This document shows positions 25,001-36,964 of a stretch of 64,000 nucleotides of DNA, piece after piece. Where the stretch lies: the NCBI RefSeq assembly GCF_040115645.1, contig NC_089541.1, positions 2,790,001 through 2,854,000 on the forward strand, written 5' to 3'. Origin of the DNA: Euwallacea fornicatus (taxonomy: Eukaryota > Arthropoda > Insecta > Coleoptera > Curculionidae). The stretch's first letter is position 1, and each line of letters opens with the position of its first letter. A program made the position numbers and the translations under genes. The notes beneath the pieces are model-generated. The model searched no databases. It saw only the letters and a list, made by a program, of their open reading frames with translations, and was not told the DNA's origin.

Positions 25001-28000
25001 TCGAGTTGATTGAAGGATACTTGAAATTTTGATCGTCCAACGGAGGATGTCCAAGAGGCTTATTTTCGGTTATATTGTTCATCTATGTGTGTCTCACATC
25101 GATGGATTATGCGAGCGGAATAGGTTAGTTTGTTCGTCTTTAAGGGCTTTCGCCATAAGTTTATTAAAAAAATTTAGGAAATTCTTTATGTGTTTAACTT
25201 GCAAGCGAACACGACTACGAGCTTCGATTTGCGTGGTAATATCCACCTATATAAGATGTCCGTCAAACATACGGGAAAAATTCGTGAGGACGTCCCTTGA
25301 AGTATTCTAAGACTATTTTGCCTTTTATGATTTTTCAAAAGCCTCCTTATTCCAAAGATGAAGGGCGGTAACCGTTTTGGCCAATAGCAACATTTTATTA
25401 TTAAATGTTACATGTAAAGCTTCTTAATCTACAGAAACGGTTGAAAATTACCACCACGAGTGAAGTAGTTATTCCAATCCATCTCTTGAGAAAGTCTTTT
25501 TTTCGATTAAAACAATCACCGTCATTCCCTAGCTCTTTCTCTATCGTCTCCAGGACAATGTGGTCCACTTCTAGCATTTTTACCTTCCAAACTATTCATC
25601 AACGTCTTCGTAAAACAGGCACATTGAAATGAAGTGTGAAGTGACCGGGAAGGCTCATACCAGTAAGAATGCTAGGACTGGAACACCTGGTCCTGGACAC
25701 GATAGAAAAAAAGCTAGGTACTAACGCTGATTCTTTTAAACCGATGAAACGAATTTCACATGAAATGGATTGGTCAAGATGGACCTCACAATGACTATTT
25801 TACTCGACGTAGTCATTTTCAACAGTTCTTGTAGATTAAAAAATCTTACGTGTAATATTTAGTAATAAAATGCTATTGTCGAAACTTTTTTTTGCCCTGT
25901 ATCTTCGGAACAGAGAGGCTTTTTAAAAATTATCAAAGGACAAAATATTCTTAGTATAGTCCAAGGAGTAACCTCCTGAATTTTTGTCGTATTTTTCATA
26001 GATACCATAGGCTGAACAATCCGTATATATAGAAAATTACGAGCCTAATATGTTTTTGAAGTTTCTATTTTTAGTTTTTGGAAAGAACCTGACGTTATAA
26101 AAATATTTTTAACCCGATATGACTTCAAATTAAATTGGAAACTGACCATTATTTCATTTTTTCAAACGGAACAGGGCAATTTTTTTCAATGAAAGTGCTT
26201 TTTTAGAAAATAAACATAAGTTTAATAATCCAACATAGTACCGACTCTCAAGTGTTTTTGATTTATTTTGACTTTTTTGCCACTTCTAGAGCTTTACTAA
26301 AACTAAATTATCTACAAGACTATTTGACATAAATTGATAGAATAAGTTTTAAAGAACCGACAAATTAACAGATTTGTATAAATAATTAAGGAACTTAAAC
26401 AAATATTTAAAAAACATTTTTGAAAAAAATGATTGAAATTTTGCATTTTTAACTTCAAAAAAGTCATTTTTTCCAAACAACACCCCACAATTGTTTTTGC
26501 ACCATTAAATCAGTAGAAACAATGAAAAAATACGATATACACGGAAATTGTCAAAAATTAATATTTTTTGGGTAAATCGAAAAAACTCTAAACTACTTTA
26601 TACTACATAGGTAATAGTTACATCAACGCAGTTTTACACTAATGTTTATTTTGATCGTTTGTTTTGTTTACAGTGTCAGGCTTTTCCATCACATAAAAAT
26701 ATGAACTTCAAAAATACAATAAACCTGTAATTTTCCATATATAGATTGTGACGGTTCCCGAAGACGAACCTTGTATACTATGTATATGTACATATACATA
26801 TGTATATTATGCGTTTAATGTGCTAAGACCATAAATACAAAATATTAGTTTGAAAGTATTATAGTTTTTTTTACACAAAAATTTTAAAATTTATAATATC
26901 CAAAAAGCAGTGCCAAGAAACCTCATTTTCAGCGATGAAACCCATTTTACACGCTTTTATTCTGCAGAGAATATGATTAGAATGGCTAAATTTGTGTAGA
27001 AGGTCTGTGATCTTAAATGGGCACTTTTTAAAGAGACCATTTCACAGGAAAATTGAAGCAAATGTGAAAATTTGCAATTCAACAGGGTGTTATCTAGAAG
27101 TCTTAATTTCAGTAATAACGTCCATCTATACGCGTCGTTCATTTCCATTGGATACTAGTAGAGATTGTTGGTTTGTTTGAAAACACCAGTAATCACGTGT
27201 TGTTGAAGGACTTTGCAGTGAGACCATAAATCTACTAAACATTTTTAGATTTAACTTTAAAAGACAATTTAAAATTTGGAACTTCTAAAGGGAGGTAAGG
27301 GCGAGATCTTAGTAAGACTAAAGGCTGAGTTTAGTAATGTTCATCTGCATGCAACCCTCATATGTGAAGAATATGAATGGAATCCATTTGTTTTTTGGAT
27401 GTCCTATGATCATTTGTGCGAATTTTTCAAAATCTCATAAATTAACATGGAGATGGAAAAAACTTTGAAAGTAATAGTAACAACTCGTATCCATGATTTG
27501 TGAAGAGTATGAGTGGAAAGTGTTATATTACTTGAAAGGGCTGTGGCGTTGTTTGAGGGCTATGCAAAAAAACTTGAAAATTTATAAATTCCGTAATATT
27601 ATTGAATTTTCTGTTGGTCTCGGAAGCTACGATGAATTCCCCCAAAGAGTCCAACGCTGTGATTTGGTTAAATCTCCTAAACCCGATGTTTTACGAGCTT
27701 TCAGACAAAAACAATTCGTCTCATTTCCCCTTCAGAAAAAGGCACGGCATCGGTTTTATGAATCAACGGAAGACATATCAATTCCCAAGGCAAATATTCC
27801 AAATGTAACGGACCCGATTACGAGTTTATTTGCTATCTAGACTCCATCTAACATTGACCATTACAAGTCTAACTTTCTCCAGACATAAAACTTTTATTCG
27901 CTCAAATTTCAAAAGAAAGAACGATGAAAACGATTCGGCGAAGTCGTTCCACAGTGCTTTACCACATCAGCAAGTAATATTTAAAATCTATATTCGTTAT

Positions 28001-28817
28001 AACCCTCCGTCTTACAGTAATATCATGCTGTTAAATGTGCTCCTTTACAGCTTGTGAACGTAAAAAAAAATCATAATTTGTCTCGTCTAGACGATTCTAA
28101 GTGAAATTATGGTGCCCAGACTCCTGCTTTCAATGGGAAAGCCAATTGATGTTATGGAGATTATATTAGAATACTAGAATCCATAAAAGATAATAGTTAT
28201 GGAGAATTCTGGATACAACAGCTAATAATGCGTTTTAGCATTTATTTTAGAGTCAGTAAAGATAACTATTAACATTCAAATCTCTGATTGTGTTTGCTGA
28301 AAGATGCTTTGACAATACAGTAAACTTTCATGGAGGTATGTATATTTAAGTTGTGGCCTCAACGTGGGTAATTTTAGTATATATGTATGTACACTTGTGT
28401 GTTTGCATACTCTCAATAGCTTCAAGCTGAAAATAGAGAAGTTTCTAGTAAATTACACGTTATTTACATCAGGAAGTTGTTCAGAGTATTAGTAGGAAAA
28501 ATGTATGATTATTCGTCTCTGCTTATTAATTTTTTTCCATCAAAAGCCTAATAAAGTCACTCCATGAAACGGGCCCCCTCCCCAAATTTCGACAAGGTCG
28601 AGAAACAGATGTCCGAAATGAAAAAGTAGGCCCGTTTAGGAAAGGTCAGAGTGTAACGACAGTTCTCCTTTCGCTAACTGGCGGCAAATCTCCAACTTTT
28701 CAGCAAGGAAAATTGCGTTTTATGTCAAAATAGGGAAATTGCTTTAGGTGTTAGTGATTGGAAATTTGGACGATCAGACTTTCTTCAGACGACTGAAGCA
28801 AACTGTTTTTAGCGACA
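22083..28817. other. Intron sequence without supported genes
   Basis: A purine-rich stretch at 22390-22600 has an irregular repeated phrase (GAAACTGAGGTCAAG, GAATCTGAGGTCAAG). A self-complementary TATGTATATGTACATATACA lies near 26780. Isolated CCCTGTAT or CAGGGTG words occur at 25888 and 27083. An open frame at 27493-27840 has no known domain. Confidence 0.45.
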
Positions 28818-30352
28818 TAAGGTACGTCCAAAAGTATGGCACCACCCTTAATGTTTTACTAAGATAAATTAAAAAAAAAAAAAAAGAAATATAATTTATT
28901 TGGCGGACTTGAAGACAACGACTTTACACAAATAATTCATAAATTTTGGGTAATTTTATAATTTAACATTTTTATAGCGACAAAGAGAAAATTGCCCGTC
29001 CAAAAATATGAGACCACATAAATTATTAGTCAAATTGCCCTCACAATCCTATAGTTAACCCTTTCCTTTGTACGACGTCAAATACGGTCCTTCATCCTTT
29101 TGATTAACCCTTAAAAAATTTATAGGGAATGCCATATTCACCAAGTTCTTTCTTTAGGTCCTCAATGCTGGTAAACTGGTCTCGTCTTCGATCGTAGATC
29201 CTGCGAAATAAATATCTCCATCAATTTTCCATTAGGTCTAGATCTGGACTTTTCGCGTTCCACTCCATGACGTTAACGTTGCGGAAAATCAAAGTTTTGT
29301 TACACAGGCCATGTGAATTGGGGCATTATCCTGCTAGAAAAGATAATTAGGCCCTCTCAAAAAGTTACTAACAAGGAAAAGGTTGTCTTTGCGGAGAAAT
29401 TCACAATTGTGGGTATTCGTTTTACTCGATGGAAAAGCGATATTGGTCGGACCATTGAAGGAACACCCCGCCTGGGTCATGACCGAGCCTCTATTGTGTT
29501 AAAGCAGGGAAAAGAATTGTTTTTCTCTTCTCAAGTCGTGCCAGTAGTAAGCCCAATCATCTGGTCTTTCGAGATTGATTTTTTTTTTATCTGAAAAAAT
29601 TACTGAAAGTCACTCGTTGGATTAAGACGTGACTCGTGTTACAAAGACCACTCTCACGTTTTAATGGCGCTCAGTAAGGGGTTGTTTTTTTTTTGTAAAT
29701 TCCAAACTTGGAGCGCTTTACCACATCACAAATCATTTGTTTGCATACGTCTAAGTGAAATTCAGGTGTAATTTCCATTGATAACTTGTTTTCTTGGACA
29801 GCTTTCCTCAAAATTCCTTTTTCGTCTCGCTTAGATACCGTATTTTTCTTGAGCGCCCGTTTTTTTCTCTTTTGGTAGTTTTACAACCCCTGTTAATAAA
29901 ATTGTAGACCGATGTTTTCCAACGGCCTATTTTTACAGCAATTTTTCTTTCTGACCACTTCAATCCCTGTAAAATTTTTGAATTTTCTCTTTTTCTGGAA
30001 TTAGCAAATTTCTACGAGGCATTATGAACTGCCGAAATTACGAAATGAAGCGCAAGGAATTGAAAACTGTACTAAAGTAGAAATATAAGAACTAAACAAG
30101 TATGCACAAAGAAGACGATTAAAGAGGGAGAACCACAAGTGGTCTTATATTATTGAGCGATTAAAATAATTATTTTTCTGTTTATTTTCTCCTGAGTCGA
30201 TAAGGAAAATTTTAAGAATAAAGAGCAGGAGACATAATTTCAATCAATTCATGTTATCAGCCAAAATGTAGTAAATTTATACTGTTTTTTCAACTTTAGG
30301 TATTTTTTTTTAACATTTCATGACAGGTCCTACACCTTTTGGCCGCACTTTA
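28818..30352 (-). mobile_element. Tc3-like element with terminal and subterminal inverted repeats
   Basis: The left end TAAGGTACGTCCAAAAG pairs with the inverse of the right end, TAAAGTGCGGCCAAAAG. Inside, a second inverted pair occurs about 170 bp from the left end (CGTCCAAAAATATGAGACCAC) and about 210 bp from the right end (ATATAAGACCACTTG in reverse complement). Duplicated transposase binding sites of this sort are known from Tc3. Length is about 1.53 kb. Confidence 0.75.
29060..30022 (-). pseudogene. Tc3-like transposase pseudogene
   Basis: Starting at ATG (30022, minus) the reading is MPRRNLLIPEKEKIQKF, the usual start of this group. Frameshifted remnants of the DNA-binding and catalytic domains follow. 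The best preserved part is C-terminal. QDNAPIHMACVTKL carries the second catalytic Asp. NVMEWNAKSPDLDLMEN is split across frames and includes the Glu position. FRRIYDRRRDQF and LKKELGEYGIP follow. Many stops, including poly-T expansions near 29580 and 29690, make it non-functional. Confidence 0.75.
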
Positions 30353-33107
30353 GGGAAAACTTCTTATTCACCTTTAAAGGAATTGTCAATGGATTTCAAC
30401 AAGAGAACTTTCCTGAAGATATTTTAATTCACAATCAATACTTAAAAGAAAAGATTTTTAGAGGCCTTCGGTGGAACAAGAAACGCTTCTGGTCTGGCGG
30501 GACCCAAAACGGTGTCAGCAGTTTCTAAGCTCATTTATCAATAGTAATTTAAACTAATTTAATGTAGCAGTAACCTGATTTAAATGGGTATGTCCTGATA
30601 TAATGCCACGCTCACAAGATTTAACAAACCGCAGCTTTTAAGCAGTTTACGAATAAGTTGCTTAAGCATAGCTACTCTACAAATTAAGCGCTTTCAGCCA
30701 AAGCAACACTTTCCTGCAAAACCTCTTGCTTTATTTAATAAGGCTCTGTCTAGACATTTCCTCCTTGGCTAGGCTTATCTACTAGAGACAAATTATGATA
30801 CGACAAGAAACGTAAAGCTTAAAGCGAGAAGATTATCCTTTACAAACTTGCAACGATTAATGAACATGGAGTCTAATGAGACAGGTATGTGTTCGATAGG
30901 GCATGATCATGCTAAAGCTTGTGCAATTTATTCATATCTGTGATAACTGATAGAATCATACATAAAGCCGCCATACACAATGGCAAGTCCTATAATGTTA
31001 CTGCCAGCTATTACACTTTCAGCTGGAATGAATATAATTTCTGGATCAAACTTCCCGTACTGCAGCGCCCTTCGGCAAATAGCCCCATCATTCTCATATT
31101 CCTTATCGAAAACAACATCCTTATTAATGGTTATTTGAAGTCTCGTACTGGTAATCTCATAAATCAGAAATACATCGATGGCTGCAAAGGACACTCTTAA
31201 AAGTTCGATTGCGCCCATCTGGTTGGTCCTGGAACACGATTTTCCGGGTACCATTGTGGGATTGAGCGTAGTACTAGTCTTTGGAAGGATTGCTCTGGGT
31301 AATGTAGAAAGTTAAATATGCTGGAAGGAATGTGTGTCAGTAGAATTTGCGAAGCTCATCAATCTATTTGAAATTATCAGCCTTGCGGTTGGTTTTCCCG
31401 ATTGATCATAGAGCTGAAGGTACGGGAAAATTTGTTGGTTCCAGGATTTGTTCCTCTCAAGCCTTGATAATGTACAAAAAAATTTACTAGCCATTAACAA
31501 TTAGTAAAATACCAATTTCAAAACATCGATAAGGTAATTGATGACTATCAAAGAACGATATCGATGAAATTAAGTTTACTTGTGAAATCGCGAATGATTG
31601 ATGAGCTCAATTTAAATAAATTAAATGCCAAAGAAGAATATTATTATTTTCTATTTAGAGGGAGTTTTTCGTCCTACTTAGTTAAAGTTTTCGATATGCA
31701 CTTACCCGCTTTTACAGTAATATTCTTAATGATCAAATTTTCAATTCCTTGCCCCGCCACAGGATACACAACTAAGCTTTAATTTCCAGGTCGAATATTC
31801 CTTATCACGTAATTTTTATTCTCATCATTAATATTACTGTTCACGTACCCTTTGGTTTAGAAATCGAATGCTTCGTCAATGAATCATAGTTATATGATTT
31901 ATTAGACCCAAGGTTGAGGTTGTGGCAACAACCTTAGCCCTGGATTTTCCAGTCACTTGACTATTACAGTTGAATCCCCTCTACAGGAGATAATCAGTAT
32001 TTTCCAGTGAATTACAAAGCCACTGTTATTCTTCAGAAAGGGCTTGTGTTACTATATCCTCAAGCATTTTTTCAAGCCAGGCACCGTGGAATTTTAAACA
32101 TTGAAGCTCTGTTACTAACTGTAAAGCGGCTAAAGTTGTCTGATGTTAGAGAGTAATGGAGAGTGTCGAAGGCTTGCTTCAAAAGGCCTCCTCGTTGGTA
32201 TTCGTGGGTTCCAGATATCACTCAAGATTCCACATTCCTGAAATTCTATATTTTTAGTCTTGGTGAAGTTATTACTTTAACTAAATTAAATTCTTCTCGT
32301 GAATAGAAAAAATTGTAATTTTATTAATAAATAATGGAAGGTGTACTAATTTAAACCAACGAATTAGGTAAATTTTCAATACGTTTTTAAAGCTCCTTTT
32401 TGAAAATTTCTTTACGCTTAAAATAATTTGTTCCTACATTGATTATTTAGTGAGACCTTCGGTATAAATGGCTGACAAAATGAGGAATATTAGCAACTTG
32501 CTTAGTTATAAATAAATTGTTATTCACTAATTCTTTTAATTACCTTAAAGTTGTATTTTTGACAGATGATCGCTTATAGAAAGATTCTGGTGCGACAGTG
32601 ATTCTTGCGCGAAACCAAAAGTATGGAATTTTAATTGTTTTAAGACAAATTGGCAACGAGGCGCGCTAGGCCGTTTCAATAAAATTCTGACCGACATATT
32701 CTTTATCCTGTATTATGTTAAAGATATGTTTTTGAAAAAGGATTAAATGTAGTAAAAAGTTACTTTAACGCCAACTGTGGAAAATCATACATATGGGTTT
32801 ATATTATTTTCAGAAAAACCGCTAATTTTATTAATAAGATACCAGGGGCATACCAAACAAGCACACATTTAAAATTTTCACAAATATTTGAAATTTTCAT
32901 TTGAAAACATTCGCGGCTCACATCTTTCGTTACCGTATTCTCTACACGTACCTCCATATATTCTGAGCCGTGGCGTTTCTCTAATATATTTCTTATAGTC
33001 GCACTGAGACCAGTAGCTGCGATCTGGCAATTATCATGTGGTATTTTGACTGATGGGGCTGGTACATTAGTCCTTGGGAATTTCCCCTTATTTTACTACA
33101 TTGCTTA

Positions 33108-34277
33108 TACAGTGTGCCTCGAAAATGCATATCAAAAATGGTATTATGGGAATATTCAGGTCAATGTATTAAGATTTGGTTCAAAAATTATTTAAAAAAA
33201 GTGTCTATTTTCACTCGCCATTTATGTATATTCGCAATTTGCTGGTAAGTTCTTAGTCATCTTCGTACAAAAATTACCGAACTTTTCACTGGGTAACTGC
33301 ATCGTATTGACTTTTTTCTGATGATACATTAACCCTTTCTCCAACTCTTCTATTTCTTGAACACTTTTCGTACCATTAACATTTCACGTCGAAAAATTAT
33401 TTATTATTTTTTATCCTCTCTTTTCATACAAAACCCAATTTCCTCTTATTTTAATAATTAGTTGTTTTGAGTTGTTTCTTTTGAGACAATCCATAATGGC
33501 GCTCTCTAATGAAGAAAATACCGAGATGATTTAAATTATGAGCGTTTGTGAAGATAATCTGACATCTTGCGTTACGGTATACGCGGCGTACTTCCCATAT
33601 CACCGAAAAAACGATCGCCTAACACTTGCGCGATTGGTTAGATTCTTGCGGGATACCCATATAACCATATGGGAAACACCCATCATTTTAACTATGCATA
33701 TCATTTCATCGTTAGAGAATGCCATTATTGATCTCAAAACAAATTTCGCAAAATTGTTATCATTTTTTATGACATTTTCCATAAGTGGCATCAGCGTTCA
33801 CATCAACAAGTATTGATAATTTTCGAAGTGACGGGAAATTGGTGCCCTGTATGAGGAAAGAAAATAATTATTTTAGGATGGGAAAGTTAACCGTACGAGA
33901 AACTTTCAAGAGATTGAAAAGTTAGCAAACGGACTAATGTGTCACCAGAAAAATAAATCGATACGATACAGCTACCCAGTAAAATATTCTGGTCATTTTT
34001 GTCCGAAGATGGCTGAGAACTTATCACTTGCACGTTGTGAACAGACATGAATGCTACATGAAAATGGCGTCGTACTAATGAAAAAATACGTAATGGATTT
34101 CATTGAATTGCGCTTTCCAGATAGAGCACAAAAAACACATTTTTTTTCAAGAACTTTGGCCGTCGATAGCGTCTAAACGAGACATTTTTTCGAATAACTT
34201 TTGAACCGAATGTTCATGTATTAAGTTAGATAATCTCATGATACCATTTTTAACATGCATTTTCGGGACACTCTGTA
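33108..34277 (+). mobile_element. rosa-like element, internally deleted, with long TIRs (family C), inserted in PL4
   Basis: The left end is ATACAGTGTGCCTCGAAAAT and the right end is the inverse of CATACAGAGTGTCCCGAAAA. The repeats extend far inward (for example AGTTCTTAGTCATCTTCG matching an inverted AGTTCTCAGCCATCTTCG), about 330-430 bp per arm. The element is only about 1.17 kb because most of the transposase gene is deleted. Sequences on both sides belong to PL4 copy 1, so the insertion interrupted that gene; TA dinucleotides flank it. Confidence 0.8.
33496..33690 (+). pseudogene. rosa-like transposase N-terminal remnant (family C)
   Basis: After ATG at 33496 the reading is MALSNEENTEMI, a stop, then YAAYFPYHRKNDRLTLARLV and RFLRDTH. 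This matches the conserved N-terminus of this transposase group (NEE..DM...; Y...FP.RR.P...TF.RL...LRETG). The catalytic domain is missing. The next 100 bases may be a remnant of the C-terminus but are too altered to assign. Confidence 0.65.
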
Positions 34278-34739
34278 TGTGGAAGCAAACCCTTGCTTCG
34301 TTGACAGACCATCCGAAACTCCGAAATTGAAACTGTCTCATTTCCGTTATTTCTAACATTAAGCCATTGCTAGAACCCGCTAGCATTCTTTAATACAGGT
34401 GCATAATATTCCATCTCTAATCTTTTGTGATTGACAGGTTTCAGGTATATTGCATGAACTGAATAGAGGTATTTGTTAGAATTTCCAGTTTTGAAGCAAG
34501 ATATTTTTCTCTTTCAGCATTCCAATCGACGTAAAACGTCCTAGATGTGACCGTTCCCACCAAATCCTTGCCATCTTTGTTCAGTGAAATGATACTCGCA
34601 TTAGAATCAAATGTCACATTAAACAGTCCATTTGCGATAGTTACATTACTGTCAGCACTAATGTGTAAACTTACATTTTCACTGAAAATCGAAGATATTT
34701 GGACCAATAAAAAAGAGGAGACTTAAAGCGAAGCGAATG

Positions 34740-35223
34740 ATCACTTTGCCTTTGAGTGGGGTCATTATTGTTGCTTCTTATATGCGTAAATATCACTCAA
34801 ACGTTGCACTAATGCCGGAATTAACAGTAAAAACTTCAAAATGGATTATTCTTCAACCATCCCTGGGACGAAAATAAAACCCTCTAGAATAGTGTTTTTA
34901 TACACTGTCCGAGGTAACACACTTTATCAAAAGTAAAGTATTTTATTATAAGTTTATCAGGTGGACAAATATTGATTATGCAATATTTTGAAAGTTTTTT
35001 GTGACGTACAGTATCGGAATTGAAAGCAAACATAGTTGATGGTATATGAAATATTATTTATAGCTGCAAGGCCCACCACCAGCATTTCGACCTCCAAAGT
35101 TACTTGAATAGTTTTTCGAACATAAAAAATCTCCGGAGTTTATTGAACAGATTGATATCAGTAAATTTCAACTAACCAACGATCTGAAAAGCTACTGAAA
35201 CACCCATGAACCATCAGCTGTAT
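34740..35223. other. Spacer between the two PL4 pseudogenes
   Basis: AT-rich. It should contain any first exon of PL4 copy 1, with acceptor tcgattttcag just upstream of its recognised start, but none was identified. Confidence 0.4.
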
Positions 35224-35610
35224 TTACACAAGAAAAATTTCAACATCCCCATCTCTCTGATATCTAATAGCATCATACATAAAACTAACGTGAAACACTC
35301 TCAAACCCACTTCATTACCACTGTCAACCACCAAATTTGCTAAAGTATTAATTACCTTTGAAGTGAATCTCCCACTTTGCAGCCTCCCGCTATAAATGGT
35401 CTGAGCATTAGTATCATTAGAACGTTAGTGATGTTAAAAAGGAGAGAACTACTGGAAGCTACAATTGTAGCCCTTAGGGTTCTATTGAGACATCTGTATC
35501 TATGCAAGGTGTTTGGAAATGTTGGTATAAAACATAAGGAAATGAAAGTAGAGCTAAAAATAGTAAAAAAAGTTCCTATAAACATGGATTCGACAGAGCA
35601 CCGATGCTGA
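35224..35610 (-). pseudogene. PL4 rhamnogalacturonan lyase C-terminal fragment, copy 2
   Basis: The minus strand encodes RLQSGRFTSKVINTLANL and then VSFMYDAIRYQRDGD before a TAA at 35224-35226. This aligns with the C-terminus of copy 1 (RRALQYGKFDPEIIF and GGFMYDSISYHRY). Upstream, LNRTLRATIVASSS parallels the degraded RNRTFKS of copy 1, and FNITNV passes by a frameshift into NDTNAQTIYSG. The last 53 or so codons are open, but no complete upstream catalytic domain was found before the foldback element at 35845, so this is a fragment. It lies head-to-tail just upstream of copy 1, suggesting a former tandem cluster of PL4 genes. The two copies are clearly diverged, so the duplication is not recent. 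Confidence 0.7.
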
Positions 35611-35844
35611 GATATGGCCCCCCGAAGGGGTCTTATCATTTTGATGATAGATAGTTGATAAAAATATTCTTTCTGGTTAAGATAATGGTATGAAAGTTGA
35701 AGGTAATAATCATATCATAAACGTCTTTAACTATCATAAGTTTCCACAAAATAGATTATAAATGAGGGTAGTTTTCTTACTACCCTTAACAGAAATGTTT
35801 CGAACTTTTTTTCCTTAGAATTGTCAAGTAAATAACATTATTTT

Positions 35845-36350
35845 TTAATGAATTAGACTTTTTTGAACAAAAAAATGATCTATTTTTATTTAGAATTCTG
35901 CGTAGTTTAGTCAGAAATATTAATTTTTTAAATAGTTTATGGCTCATAACAGTAACATTTTTTTAACATTTTTACATAATAGGAATCTTTCAAGCTGACA
36001 GTTTCATCACATTTTAATGATTGTCAGACTCATGTTTTTTGTGCGTTTTATGATCGAAAGTTATAATGTAAAATTAAATATAAAAATGTACTTTCTCCTT
36101 CTTTCTTATGTTAATTAGCAATTTCGTATGTACGTCCGTTTCCAGCGCGCAACCTATTTCCATTACAGAAAGGGACAATCACTACAGTGAAACTATCACC
36201 ATGAAGGATGTCTACTATATGAAAATATTAAAAAAAATGTTACTGTTCTGAGCCATACATTATTTAAAAATAATAATTTTTGAATAAATTACGCAGAATT
36301 CGAAAAAGAATTAGAGATATTTTTTCATTAAAAAAGGCCAATTTCCTAAA
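35845..36350. mobile_element. Foldback element, AT-rich, arms about 180 bp
   Basis: The left arm (GAATTCTGCGTAGTTTA, TTATGGCTCATAACAGTAAC) is matched inverted by the right arm (reverse complement: GAATTCTGCGTAATTTA, GTATGGCTCAGAACAGTAAC). The pairing continues to ATTGTC near the centre, leaving a loop of about 140 bp. Outer limits are approximate because both flanks are AT-rich. It has no open frame. It lies just upstream of the PL4 copy 2 fragment. Confidence 0.7.
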
Positions 36351-36964
36351 CAAAAAAAAATCATAAAGCCTCTAGCACTTATTTGCCTAATAATTTTGAC
36401 AATATTTCAACATTTAGGCTTTAAAATCTAACTAGTTTAGAAGCAAAAGGGGCTGGAAGCTTGGGCAGGACAAGATTCCTGCCTTAATTTTCATACTACT
36501 TGTTATGTTTCTGTTGACACTGGCAGCACATTCTTAATAGAGCCTTTTTCCTAAATTACATCAGATTCATTCCTTCTTCAAAACAAGCTAATTTCCTTAT
36601 CTCATCCCTCTTCATTTGCCTTTATTCATTTTCGATCATTTTAAAACATCTTCCGAGTGTTGTAGTGATAAGAAAAATGGATCTTCTCGCTCTCCGCCCC
36701 AGTTTCAGATCCCTACTTTTAAGGGCCGAACTCAGGAGTCAAAAGCAAACAGAATAAAGGATTTATGGTCCTGATAAGCCTTAAGTTTAAGAGGATGTAA
36801 ATTATTCGGGGTTGCGAGAATTTGAACGTGGGTTTGCTAATTACGGCATGAATGAGTCTTTGAACCCGGCATTGTCACATTAAAACTCCGAAATTGTTGG
36901 AACTCAGATAATTTCGGACACATTGTTTTGAATTAATAGAGGAAGTTGTTTGGACAATTTCCAA
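36351..36964. other. No gene seen
   Basis: Spacer between a foldback element and rosa-like family B; no structure noticed. Confidence 0.5.

Larger units (their letters stand above)
30928..34705 (-). pseudogene. Polysaccharide lyase family 4 (rhamnogalacturonan lyase) pseudogene, copy 1
   Basis: PL4 enzymes cleave the rhamnogalacturonan I backbone of pectin and would act as secreted gut enzymes. The pieces lie in the right order on the minus strand. The N-terminal beta domain is at 34441-34705 (SLNKDGKDLVG, FYVDWN) and continues to about 34280 (NETVSISEFRMV). A middle segment lies at about 32950-33050 (DYKKYIRETP) and about 32060-32220 (GTHEYQRGGLLKQ). The fibronectin-like domain is at 31706-31900 (NIRPGN*SLVVYPVAGQG), ending VKAG exactly at a donor (gtaagt). 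The C-terminal carbohydrate-binding domain is at 30928-31470 (GKPTARLIISNR; VVFDKEYENDGAICRR; GGFMYDSISYHRY), and its stop codon overlaps an AATAAA hexamer. Damage is clear: TAA replaces an expected aromatic codon after RPGN, several frameshifts are needed, TAG interrupts the segment before YYAQS, and a rosa-like transposon (33108-34277) sits within coding sequence. Insect PL4 genes are generally regarded as acquired from microbes. Confidence 0.8.

Noticed and set aside
27493..27840. 115-codon + strand frame
   Set aside because: No recognisable domain, normal AT-rich composition, and another frame is open over the same bases.
30919..31200. 93-codon + strand frame
   Set aside because: It is the antisense shadow of the PL4 C-terminal domain.
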